40,152 bases of DNA, taken from the NCBI GenBank assembly GCA_000310025.1, contig FN649741.1:3133471-3173622 (forward strand). The letters are read 5' to 3'. Shown here one piece after another: positions 30,478 through 40,152 of this stretch (positions are counted from its first letter, which is position 1; each line of letters opens with the position of its first letter). This DNA is from Ectocarpus siliculosus (lineage: Eukaryota; Sar; Phaeophyceae; Ectocarpales; Ectocarpaceae). The translations under genes were made by a program, and so were the position numbers. The notes under the pieces are model-generated. The model made no database searches and was not told the origin of the DNA. It saw only the letters and a list, made by a program, of their open reading frames with translations.

Positions 30478-33400
30478 TATACTCGAAGTAGAAGTTTAAG
30501 ATTCAAAATCGCGAAGGTACACTTCGTGCACCGCAAGACCGCAGACACAGCACTCTTTTTATTCTCAATAATATCATGGACACTAAAGAGTCTAAGATAG
30601 AACAGCAATGAATTCACCGCGTCAGCGGAAGTACCTGTATTTCTACGATTTACCGACGAGCATAGAGCGATATCTCCCCTGTGGGTAGCAGGGTCAGCAA
30701 GCAGACAGCTTGCGCACCTTGGCACACCGCTGTGCCGTGCCATCATGGTCTGCAGCACAGCAACAATTTGTTCAAGGCATGTTTTGTCCAACCGACTCCT
30801 GCGACAGCCAGGTGTTGTTCCTCGGCCTGCCCTCGTGGCAGCAGCAGTTGCAGTGCACCCAGATTCACGGCTCGCCCATACCCACCACCAGTGCCCTTTG
30901 CTCTCCCGCACGAACGCCGACCGTGTGACCGCGTGGAGCAAATGACACTCATACATTTCCGCCGCAAAATCCGTGCGTGACAAACACCGGAGCAGAGCAG
31001 TGATGCTTCTACAGGACCGGGAAAATACTTCTCGCCTTACATAGCTCTTTCTGCACACCATTGACAGGGTCAGCTGATAGCTCCCTGTCTGCCATTCCCC
31101 GCTTACATGGGGATTCGTCTCCGTCTTCCACAGCTTGGACCAGAACGCGGCGTCGTTCGTGGCGATATCCTCGTTCTTCAGCTGCGCAAGAACATCCCTG
31201 AACGCGACCTTGCTCGCGCCCGTGCCCATGACTGCTGCTGTACCACCGAGGACAATCTAAACAACTCTAGGACAGTTGCGTGATGACGTGATCAGGGGTC
31301 AAAGCAGCAGCGGGAGAGACACAGATCAGCAGGCTCCGGCTGACAGCGGATTTGTGAGAGCCCGCCTCCTTGTACCAGCGTTCTTGCCATGCACACCACT
31401 AAAATACTGCTGGATTTTGCGGCGGAAATGTATGAGTGTCATTTGCTCCACGCGGTCACACGGTCGGCGTTCGTGCGGGAGAGCAAAGGGCACTGGTGGT
31501 GGGTATGGGCGAGCCGTGAATCTGGGTGCACTGCAACTGCTGCTGCCACGAGGGCAGGCCGAGGAACAACACCTGGCTGTCGCAGGAGTCGGTTGGACAA
31601 AACATGCCTTGAACAAATTGTTGCTGTGCTGCAGACCATGATGGCACGGCACAGCGGTGTGCCAAGGTGCGCAAGCTGTCTGCTTGCTGACCCTGCTACC
31701 CACAGGGGAGATATCGCTCTATGCTCGTCGGTAAATCGTAGAAATACAGGTACTTCCGCTGACGCGGTGAATTCATTGCTGTTCTATCTTAGACTCTTTA
31801 GTGTCCATGATATTATTGAGAATAAAAAGAGTGCTGTGTCTGCGGTCTTGCGGTGCACGAAGTGTACCTTCGCGATTTTGAATCTTAAACTTCTACTTCG
31901 AGTATACAGCAGTATTTTAGTGGTGTGCATGGCAAGAACGCTGGTACAAGGATTTATATTCGTTCAAATGAACAAGCGCGCAGCTCGATCTGGGTGCATG
32001 CGGTGGGTCTGATGTGTTACGAAAACGAGTGAGCGTCTCCTCGTCCTCGGTCCAAGTTTCCCCAACACTCTGCGTATGCGTATGAACCTGACTTGGTATC
32101 GCGTTATTCGTCCGCAGGGTCAATTGTTGTCAAAAGACGAGCGTTATTACTACGGCAGCAGTCCGCAGAGTGAATGCAAGAAGGACATTCTTTGAAGACG
32201 CCTCCTAATCTCGCGTGTGGTATGAGTTAGACCATAGGGTTGAAGGAACATGCATAAAACGACGACGGGAGGCAGGCCGCGCGATGGGCACGGCTTTTCC
32301 GGCCCGGCCCTCACCCACGAGCACCCCCTTCCCCTCTTATTCCTGCTTATTCCGTGAAAAAATGCGCTTGTTGTGCAGGATGTTTTCGAAGTAATCTCCC
32401 CCACTGCCGTGAGAAAGCTGAAGGTCGCGCGTCCGGGAAACGTTGAGGCCCTCCTGAGGATGGCTGTCTCGCACCTGGAGAAGGTGATGACGTCATGTGT
32501 TTGGCGGGGGGGGGGGGCGTACTCTTATGTTTTGCATGCCTTAGCGGTTAGACCATTGACCACGCGTCCTCGAGAGGACGGATCATTGTTTCCACAGGAC
32601 CGATCACCGATGGCCAATCGTTCCTTCCTACTTTGCCAAAGGTGGCTCAAAAATGTCTTCCCTAGTCTGTCTATCCTAACGATATCCCTTCCCGCCTTTT
32701 CAAACCACTTCCTACTCCCCAGTACAGCTACCGTCCTCTCCTCTTTATTCCATGCCTCAAACATCTCCCTGTACGTCCCTTGTATTCTTCCCAGCTCAGT
32801 CATGTACACTTCCCTCTCATCTTCGTACCACGGACATTCCGCGACTACATGAACACGGTCTTCGCATTCGAAGCCGCAATCAAATTTGAACTTGTCGTCT
32901 TCGTCGTCTACCGTCCTATGTCTTCGTCGACGTTCTCGAAGGCCTATGTCCCCGGTCCTGAATTTGACCTTAAGCTTTGTCCCTGCATCCATTGGTCCAT
33001 GTAGGTAATCCTTGAACCCTATTCCTTCTTTCAACATTCCGTACACTTCTAGACCCTCCTTATCCTTGGTTTCTTTCCTTAGATTATGTTCTTCTCTCTC
33101 GGCACAAGCAACAGATATCTTCTCCTTGAACCCCTGTAGACCCTCCGTTTCCAGCGTTTCATCTTCGTCGATGTCTAACCCCTTCCATACGTCCTCTACA
33201 ACCTTGCCCATTCCGTGGGTTGTCTACCCCTCTTTTTGTTTGCCCACTTCGCCTCCCATACTATTCTCGGCAACCTCTCCTCTCCCATCCCGCACATGCG
33301 ATACTGCCATGTCAGTTTGGGGGGGGGGGGCAGAATCGTGTTCCAAGTTTAAGTTTACAATAACGGCATGTTTTGTTGTGTGAACACCGGCATGTTTACC

Positions 33401-34135
33401 TAGTTGCAGTTTCAGGCGAGCAGAGTTAGTGTCGGGCCTCATCGCAAAACTGTCGCCCCCGGTTCCATTGACTGGTAGGTTTTTGTCGGCATACATCCTT
33501 CACGCATGTGCGTCTGTGAGGCGAAACGTTAATTGCGCATGCTGCACTCTTACCCCTTTTGGAATGGGTTTATATGGGAAGCGTTATCCAGCGGACTCCA
33601 AGTCCTATCGTACCCCTGTAAGTGTGCTCCTGACAGTCGAGGGGGATATTCGATTTGGGGTTATCAGATTAGGAACATCCGAAGCGTGGTACATACTGTG
33701 CTGGCAATACCTGCATACTTGTATGCACCGCCGTACACCGCTTGATGAAAAACCTGGACTTGTCTCACGCGGGGCTTGAGTCGAGACATCGCAGCATTGC
33801 CACGGCACAAGCCTGCCGTCCCCCTTCGGCCCTTGCCGGAGCAATTCCTCTTCACTCGAAAACGAGAACAAGACCAACAAATTCCTTTCCTCTTTCTTGT
33901 TTCCTTCCAGGTGGTGGACGATCCCGATCCCTTCGTGCTCAAGAGCGCGATGACCGCCGTGAGTGTGCTGACCAGGGTGTTGCCCTTCATACTGGAGGCG
34001 TACACCGACCCGGAAACGGGGGAGGTCGATCCCGCTCTGCATTCGATGTTCTGGTCGGCGGAAGAGGAACCGCCGTCGACCGCGGCGACGGCGACTAGGG
34101 ATGGGGCCGGGGCGGGGGCGGGGACGGGAGAACAG

Positions 34136-34166
<31 letters not shown>

Positions 34167-36012
34167 CAGATGCACGGGTGGCGCTGGGGTCGGCGATGGT
34201 GTCGGCCACCATGCGGCTGCTGTTCACGCGGCAGCTCACGGTGGACGTGTACTCTTCGTGCGAATCGGTCGACGCAGGTGTGGTCATGCTACCGGTGTTG
34301 CTGTTGTTGTAGCGTTGGCAGTCCTTTTCACGCCTGTTCCGCACCGAGTTTTTTTTTAGAAGTTTCCCTGTATACGTGTAAAGCCTAGTCTGTCATTGGG
34401 GTTTAATTGTTGGTGGAACCTCCGATCGATCCACCCCCATCACGCCGTCAAGTGTGCGGGATAGTGTCCCTGTGCTCTGTAACGGGGATAGATGCAGCGG
34501 CGGAAATAAGTCCAACCCATAAAATACTACCTTTTTCACACTTTTGGTGATGAGTTTACTTACTTGAACCGATCCGAAAGGAGAGCGGTCATCCGTTGGA
34601 CGTCACATTGGTTTGTAAGGAGCCGAGTTTTTGTTTTTCGCCGTGTCTGAGTGCACGGTGTCCAGTTGCGGTGCCATGGGGGTGGTTTGAGGCAACCGAC
34701 ACATGAGCATGCCCCCCCCGTCCCCCGTCGCCGTCTCCTAACACGTCCGTTCTGGATCAACCGAGCAGATGCGGATAACCCCCTTGAGATCCATGATCCG
34801 AGGGCGTTGTGGTCGGGGGGGTTGGACGTGGGTAGGAAAGCAAGGATCCAGCGAAGCCGAGAGCTGGAGGCTAATCGAATCGAGGTGGGTGCGGCAAGGA
34901 GAGGGGGGGGGTAGGAGGGTTGGTCCCTCCGCTACTTTCATGTTGTCTATCAATGGCGTTGTCGCGAGGGGCTGCGGGGATGACGGGAAGGTGGTGCAAG
35001 CCGTGTGACGTGCGCCTGGCTCTTGGCACTCCGGCTCGCTGTAGTTCCACTCGGTGTGCTCTCGACCGACGCGGCCTGGGGGTGGTGTCGTGCTTGTGTT
35101 GGCAGCTTTGCCGTGGCGGTATACAGAGGGAATGTCGTCACACGCCACCCCATCGCCAGGAGCGTTGTCGTTTGGGGATGACTTGAAGTTTGGCAACCAT
35201 CTGCGTCGATTGTCGTGTCTCCCCGCTGAACGTCGTTCACCAGTCAGCGAGGAGTATCTCCCCGCAGAATGACTGTATCGTTCAGGGGGGGGGGGGGGGT
35301 CGCGACGGACTTGGTTGTTGCCAGAATAACATGGGCCTGTGTGAACCCTCGTCGACGCGGCGCGTCCGGCCGAATATCCGAACAGGTGATGCGGCTGCTG
35401 CTGGTGCTGATGTGCGAGCCTCTGTTCCAGCGGAACGTGGGCTTCGATCCGACCGCCTCCAGGTGCGTGTGCGCTGGGGGGGGCGGCGGATGGTTGCGTG
35501 TCGGATAGGAGTATGCGGCCAGTGCGTCGAAGGACAGGAGCAGAGCTGCTCACCGACTCTCGTGCCTGACAGCACGCTCGAGGTTTTTGGATAGGCGGTG
35601 TGAATACAACGGCGAAAACAACAACGCACCATCGCACAGACAGCAGTGAAGCGTGTCTGTACAGCGGTACGGGACCGGATCATCCAATGGAACGAGACTC
35701 GCACGGGAAGTTTCTGCCAGCGCCCCACCCGGTCTTGCTCTTGGTCACGATACGGATGATGACAAGTGCGAGAGATACGAAGAGTATTGCAGGCGTGGCC
35801 ACTCGTCCTACCCGTCCCGCTGCCGCCGTTTTTCCGTGTGCGTCTACGACTCCTGGCAGGGCGCCCTGCAGCCGGGCTCGGTCCGGGATTTCTGTGCGTC
35901 GGATTTTTGTTGTCGATGTTGTGGTGCCGTCTGTCTTTTTTGCGATCATGCGGTAGGCGCTCGAGTCCCCGGAGCCAACGTGGACAAGGTCTACGCCAAT
36001 CGTCTCTCTGCC

Positions 36013-36043
<31 letters not shown>

Positions 36044-39000
36044 GTGTTCCTTCTCTTTCTGTATCCTCTCTCTCCGTCTCTCTTCTCTCGCTCCCTCCCT
36101 CCCTTCTCTCTTCGTTAGCGTACCGCGGAACCGGCACCGGTGACATGTACACCGCAGGCATGAACGCAACCCTATACCTACTTCGTGGCATGCCTCCGGA
36201 CGGCGACCACGTCGCGCAATGCCTCAGCCCCAGCTCCCACCCCCACCCCCGTTCTCGCGACCCGCGTCACACGCGACAGGTTTGCGGAAGAGGTCTGCAA
36301 GGCCGACGCCCCGTTCGCCGCGGAGCTGTTCTTCTCCCTCTTGAGCGTCATCGCCACGTACGATCCAGTGGGCTGGGGGGTCCCGTACGCGGGGTCGTTC
36401 ACCACCGACCTACCCGCCCGCCAACTGGAAATGTCGGCACAGGTATGCACGTGTGCGTGCGCCGAAGATTCGTGTGTACGAGTTCTTGATGCTTGGGTTT
36501 CCCTCCCTGGTTTACGACGCCCGTTCCCCTCCGCGGCGAAAACCCCTGTTCCGTTGGGCTCGTATGTTTGTAATTGTTTACCCCTGCTTGCTATCTTCCG
36601 TCTCTTTTTTTTTGTCGGTCCATGCGAATTCTGGCGTTCTCTATCCGAGAACCTGCGCTTCAAGCTCTGCAGGAATGTACACGGCTGCTGTTGTCTTTAT
36701 TTTGGCTTCTCTGCTTTGAGGCGTACTGGTCTCCGGTTGAGCTCTCCGGAAGATGAGTTGTTGTGCTGGTACATGAGTGGTGACAACACCAAAGGGTTGG
36801 AGTGGTTTCAAGTGGCGTCTTCGTCAGCCCTCCTTCGTCCCTTTCTCCCTCCTCTACACAGTGCAGTTCAGACTCTTTCGTTGCCTCCTCCAACCCCCCC
36901 TCCACGCCGATAAACACTCACGCTTTCGTCTCTCTGTCTTGGTGCGTATTCTCACTCGTGTATATTTCGTTTCCTAAGCCCCCCGCGCCCCCCACTCTTC
37001 ACGTCTTTTCGCTCTCATCTGTGATGGCCGTTTGCGCCGTTTTCCTTGATCCTTCCCCCGGTGTTGCGTGTGGGTTTGGGTTATTAGTTGTTGATCGTGC
37101 TGCTGGACCACGGGAAGCCGCCGTTACCCGTGGTGACCAGCTCAGCGGGGCCGGACGGAGAATCGCCGGTGAGTGCGCAGCATCCGCTCGTTCTTTGCTG
37201 TGTTTGTGGTTGTCGCTGTTGTTATGGCTGCTATGGTTGTCGCTGTTGTTATGGCTGCTATGGCTGTTGCTGTTGTTATGGCTGCTATGGCTGTTGCTGT
37301 TGTTATGGCTGCTATGGCTGTTGCTGTTGTTATGGCTGCTATGGCTGTTGCTGTTGTTATGGCTGCTATGGCTGTTGCTGTTGTTATGGCTGCTATGGCT
37401 GCTGCGGCTGCTGCTGCTGCTGCTGCAGTTGTTTCTTGTTGGTGGAGGTGGTAGTTCGGCCGCTGTTCTTGTGTCAACTCCTTCGTCTTGCGGTACGTAG
37501 AAGTAGGAGTATATGCAGTATGTGGTGCGGGACGGGTCCCTGTCGGTTCCCGTGTCGCACGCGAGGTACTACTGTTGTCTGCACCTTGATAATCTCTCAG
37601 GCCCTCAGCAACAGTTGAAGTTATTTCTTTCCTGGAGGACTTTTCGTGTCCCATCGCCAGACCTGGTGTCCTGCGTCCCCGAACACCCTTGTGCCAAGAA
37701 ATTTTCTGCATTGCATGTTTTCCTGCTGCCCCTTTTTCCCTATGATAAACCGCTCACGTAGTGTCTAGTTGGTGGGGTGCGCCTTCGACATGTCGGGTCA
37801 ACCGGTTTTTCAACCTTGTAGCCAAGAATGCGGCATCACCAGCAAGTGCCAGCGGCTGCCAAGCCCCTCCATCTCGTGACCGCTCGCGTGCATGTGCTCG
37901 CCTCTTCTTTCTTGTTGTGAGTCTGTCTGCTGTTGCCGCCTTCCTTTTTCATAGCACGACTTTGTCCTTGTCACCGATCGATGTCGTTTTTTGTTGAACG
38001 GCGACCTGTCTTGCTCGGAAGGACCAGCAGACGGCGGTAAGGGAAGACCCTCCCACCCCCGGCGACGTGGGCTACAACGTCTTCCGCAACCTGGTGCTGC
38101 ACGGCCTTAAGGACGAGGAGGACTTCGAGCTCGTCTACACCGGTCTGTCGCGGCTGCTCAACACCCTGCACCGCTCGCGGAACACCTACATGCCCGGGGC
38201 GGCCACGGAGGTACGATCTGAATTTCCGTAGGAAACGATACGGATAACCGGCGGCGCGCTGCGCACCAACAACCCGCCGTTTTTGTCGCGATGCTCTGGT
38301 ATGTTTTTTTTGTTGCGCCCCCCCCCGAGTTTATGTGGGATCGCAGAAAGGTTTGTGTTTTCCTCTTATCACGTCTCGGAGCTTGATCGATTATCTTGTT
38401 GCGAGTAGAGATGTGGGCACCCGGTTCTTTGGAGGGGATTTCCCGTGCGTTTTGTTATTGATTGCGCTGCTGCAATGAAGAGTTCACCGCACGTGCCACC
38501 AATAGTCAGTAGGTATAGTGTCGATGTAACATAGTGGAGGTTCGCCCCTACTGCACATTTAATGCTGTTGTTTTTTGAGTCTGGAAACGAACAAGTGCAC
38601 AACACACAAGGTCAACAGCTGGACCGAACTTCGATCGTGCCTTGGTTTGTCTACGTAGGTTTACTGCTACCAGGAGGTGCTGGTGCTGCTGTGGAAGCTG
38701 CTAGAGGAGAACCCGGTCTTCATGCAGTACGTTCTCAAGAACTGCGACATCAATGAGGTGTGCGTTATTCTAGCCTATCTATTGTGGTTGATCGAGTTCA
38801 GTTCGCTGGACGACGACGGACGCCTTGCCTTCCCGGTAGCCCCGTCTCCGTTTTTTCGAGAACATGTTACCGCAGGTTTTGTCAGGGTACGGCACCCCCC
38901 CCGTGCGACGACTCCCTCGGCAACACGAAGACGAAAGAATCCCGTGTAAGTATTCCTCGTCCTTTTTTTCCATCTCGTTTGTCCACCCTCGCCGTGGCCC

Positions 39001-39904
39001 CCCTTTTCTGCGCGGGCCCACGCGCCGCCGAAAATTTTGACGGCGACGCCGGCCCGCCTCGACCGCACGCACGCACGCGGCGCGGTAGATCTTGGTGCCG
39101 GTGTGCTACCTCCTGGTAGAGAACCGTAAGGACGTCTCCAAGGGGGGTCTGATCCACATCTGCACCTTCGTGCTGCTCAAGCTTTCCGGCGAGAGGGCCT
39201 TCGGCGTGGCCATCAACAAGGCCTGCAGCGTGCGGCTGCCGACGGACCTGCCCCTGTTCTACGGTGAGCGATGTTATGAGCCCGTGAGCTGCGATGGTAG
39301 AGGACGGAAGTAGGCGTCACGGCCGTGGGCCGAAAATATTCAGTGCTTGTGAGTGTGTGCTTGGTAGCATCGAAATTTGCGCTCTCCTCAGGCTTGGCGC
39401 GCGCGACGAGAATTATTGGCCCGCGCTTTGCGCGTGCGGCGAGAATTAAAAACTCGCAATGTAGGTTAATATACTGTTTTCGTCGTTGACAAGGCGGGAG
39501 CCGCCAATCAAGCCAAGTATCCAGCGCTGAGCCATCTTGTCCCATGTGGCCATCGCGTATGCAGAGCTCCGAATGAAACGCCGAGAGAAGCAGGCCCAGC
39601 GAGGGCACGCTCCAACCCAACCGAGATGCGCGATCGACGGCATACGGCAACGAAAACAAGCAGCGAAATGAGCACGCCCCCCTCCCGTTTCTGCGTGCAC
39701 GTTGAAAATCAAATAACCAGGCTCGCACCTGGACCTCCTGATCCTGACCGTGCACAAGCTCCTGGTTGCCGGGTCGGACAGGCTGAGCACCCTCTACCAC
39801 TGCTTCCTGACGGTGCTCTGCAACGTCTCTCCGTATGCCAAGGGCCTGAGCCTGATCGCGTCCGTGAAGCTGCTCAGCCTCTTCGAGCTCTTCACTAGTC
39901 CCGG
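30220..39904 (+). CDS. HID1: HID1 homologue (Golgi/secretory trafficking), N-terminal 11 exons, gene runs off the window
   Basis: Exons: 30220-30342, 32379-32483, 33911-34277, 34769-34884, 35386-35462, 36280-36442, 37088-37168, 38031-38210, 38659-38757, 39089-39263 and 39721-39904. All GT/AG borders and phases agree, giving about 556 residues of a family usually near 790. The start MGTGASK fits N-myristoylation (Gly2, Ser6). Family landmarks in order are DAAFWSKLWKTE, VSVLTRVLPFILE, DPRALWSGGLDVG, SVIATYDPVGWGVPY, LLIVLLDHG, EVLVLLWKLLEENP, GGLIHICTFVLLKLSGERAF and VRLPTDLPLF, then HLDLLILTVHKLLVAGSDRL and VLCNVSPYAKGLSLI. HID1 is a peripheral trans-Golgi protein needed for dense-core-granule and Golgi sorting in animals; the fission yeast relative Ftp105 anchors a deubiquitinase at the Golgi. 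Exon 3 carries an alga-specific low-complexity insert (AT/GA-rich, then 11 Gln). Exon 8 could start 3 nt earlier (CAGCAG). Intron 1 contains the compound inverted repeat and intron 2 a retrotransposon fragment. Confidence 0.95.
30477..30972 (+). repeat. Arm B of the HID1 compound inverted repeat (mate B' at 31412-31907)
   Basis: Base n pairs with base 62384-n over 496 bp, without visible mismatch. Arm B is the spacer between A and A'; its mate B' is the spacer between C and C'. I recognise no gene or transposon within B. Confidence 0.95.
30972..31363 (-). repeat. Arm A' (inverted copy of A, with antisense HID1 exon 1)
   Basis: This is the perfect reverse complement of 30086-30477, joined to B by a shared base at 30972. 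Three bases (31364-31366) separate it from arm C. Confidence 0.95.
31107..31229 (-). pseudogene. Antisense duplicate of HID1 exon 1 within HID1 intron 1
   Basis: The minus strand repeats the 41 codons of exon 1, beginning MGTGASKVAFRDVL, and its GTAAGC splice donor. There are no downstream HID1 exons on this strand, so it cannot give a full protein. The copy also includes about 134 bases of upstream sequence, so it may carry a promoter fragment firing back towards the real exon 1. Confidence 0.9.
31367..31412 (+). repeat. Arm C of the HID1 compound inverted repeat (mate C' at 31907-31952)
   Basis: Base n pairs with base 63319-n over 46 bp. C and C' flank B' exactly, with one shared base at each junction (31412 and 31907). 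Confidence 0.95.
31412..31907 (-). repeat. Arm B' (inverted copy of B)
   Basis: This is the perfect reverse complement of 30477-30972. In the simplest reading it is the ancestral orientation, because C' and the unique sequence leading to HID1 exon 2 follow it. Confidence 0.95.
31907..31952 (-). repeat. Arm C' (inverted copy of C)
   Basis: Reverse complement of 31367-31412. It marks the right border of the compound repeat; unique sequence continues from 31953 to HID1 exon 2. Confidence 0.95.
32484..33330 (-). mobile_element. Non-LTR retrotransposon 3'-end fragment in HID1 intron 2
   Basis: A minus-strand frame from 33211 to 32525 (228 codons) is highly charged and ends in a Cys/His knuckle, DCGFECEDRVHVVAECPWYE (CX3CX4HX4C), followed by Glu/Arg-rich sequence. 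This resembles the region after the reverse transcriptase in LINE-type elements, where such a zinc knuckle precedes the end of ORF2. No reverse transcriptase or endonuclease core is visible, so the copy would be 5'-truncated, as is usual for LINEs. Long G runs flank it (about 32505-32517 and 33319-33331), preceded by similar words (CATGTGTTTGG and CATGTCAGTTTGG). Near its 3' end the minus strand reads GTGGTCAATGGTCTAACCGC, a tRNA A-box-like motif. Class assignment is by motif only. Confidence 0.55.
34133..34167 (+). repeat. CAG repeat encoding polyglutamine in HID1 exon 3
   Basis: A CAG/CAA tract encodes 11 consecutive Gln after a Gly/Ala-rich stretch, within the coding part of exon 3. The flanking HID1 sequence resumes at DARVALGSAMVSATMRLL, so this is an insertion in a loop rather than a frame problem. 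Confidence 0.9.
36001..36113. repeat. CT-rich microsatellite in HID1 intron 5
   Basis: Runs of CTGT, CT and CCCT. It lies within the 817-base intron between exons 35386-35462 and 36280-36442 and may help form a pyrimidine tract. Long frames crossing it are artefacts. Confidence 0.9.
37215..37403. repeat. 27-bp minisatellite, seven copies, in HID1 intron 7
   Basis: The core GCTGTTGTTATGGCTGCTAT recurs every 27 bases from 37215, at 37242, 37269, 37296, 37323, 37350 and 37377. The first two units differ slightly (GGTTGTC instead of GGCTGTT). A CTG run follows. Because 27 is divisible by three, all frames stay open on both strands and imitate coding sequence, but the HID1 splice join skips it. 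Confidence 0.95.
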
Positions 39905-40152
39905 GTTAGTGTCTCCAAAAACGCCGTGATTTTACCGGGGGGGGGGGGTAGGCTGTTCTGTCCTATTAGTGGCACGACGCTCGTGTTTCCTTTTTGTTGT
40001 TGTTGTGATGGCGGGCTACGATTTATTGGCGGACCTCTGTAAAGCAGCAACAGCGGAAGAGGGTTTGGCCAGTAGCGAGCGGGTGCGTTCGAGAGGCGAA
40101 AGGGGGAGGGGGGGGGGGGGGGGGGGGGGGCCCGGGGGAAAAAAAACCTCAG
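39905..40152. other. Right edge of window: HID1 intron 11 and poor sequence
   Basis: After the donor at 39905, intron sequence continues to the end. G runs at 39938-39948 and of more than 20 G near 40109-40130, then A runs, suggest low-quality contig-end sequence. The remaining HID1 exons lie beyond. Confidence 0.7.

Noticed and set aside
30681-31703. Identical short proteins on opposite strands (beginning MGSRVSKQ)
   Set aside because: These are the two copies of arm B of the inverted repeat; no evidence that B is coding.
34738-35637. 299-codon minus-strand frame
   Set aside because: It lies antisense to two well-supported HID1 exons (34769-34884 and 35386-35462) and has low-complexity composition without motifs.
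35282-36169. 295-codon minus-strand frame rich in Arg/Glu
   Set aside because: It runs through the CT microsatellite and a HID1 exon in antisense; the plus-strand HID1 model explains the region.
37088-37711. Cys/Gly/Tyr-rich or Ala/Ile/Thr-rich proteins over the minisatellite
   Set aside because: The period is divisible by three, which opens every frame; the HID1 donor at 37169 excludes it.
1-40152. CRISPR array, prophage or bacterial operon
   Set aside because: No regularly spaced repeats of CRISPR type, no ribosome binding sites, and all genes are spliced; the DNA is eukaryotic.

Overview
The window is eukaryotic nuclear DNA from an intron-rich genome of balanced base composition. I read it as a stramenopile, most likely a brown alga close to Ectocarpus; this is an inference. 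The grounds are many short phase-matched exons separated by introns of a few hundred bases to 2 kb, long T/G-rich stretches downstream of stop codons, a FNIP-repeat gene, and an ASAFAP-like leader of the kind that targets proteins to red-lineage secondary plastids. It is a draft assembly: there is a 100-base N gap flanked by poor homopolymeric sequence, and several long G or C runs.

Six protein genes alternate strictly in strand (- + - + - +). (1) A DSP-like tyrosine phosphatase with a CTAGKDRTG active-site loop, minus strand, 7 exons, 1667-7088. (2) A leucine-rich-repeat/coiled-coil protein, plus strand, 7 exons, 8871-11842. (3) A PAP/fibrillin-like protein, minus strand, at least 6 exons, 13259-16538. 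(4) A sucrase/ferredoxin-like (Apd1/Aim32-type) Fe-S protein, plus strand, 5 exons, 19654-23898. (5) A FNIP-repeat protein with 13 repeats of 22 residues, minus strand, 27419-28713 and perhaps further upstream. (6) A HID1 (Golgi/secretory granule) homologue, plus strand, 11 exons from 30220, running off the right edge. Most exon boundaries below were placed by GT/AG sites, phase agreement and continuity of the family motifs. They are hand-made gene models, not transcript evidence.

Transposon-derived material lies between and inside the genes: a Ty1/copia RNase H fragment (17495-17961) beside a hairpin, a non-LTR retrotransposon 3' end inside HID1 intron 2, two copies of a tRNA-headed SINE (3054 and 27033), and a possible TTAA-flanked piggyBac-like non-autonomous element inside the phosphatase gene.

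The most striking structure is a 1.87 kb compound inverted repeat (30086-31952) over exon 1 and intron 1 of HID1. Its order is A-B-A'-C-B'-C', with arms of 392, 496 and 46 bp in which I see no mismatch. It puts a full antisense copy of HID1 exon 1 inside HID1's own first intron. The order is what would result if a circularised copy of the locus had been re-inserted in inverse orientation, or from serial template switching. An assembly artefact must be excluded.
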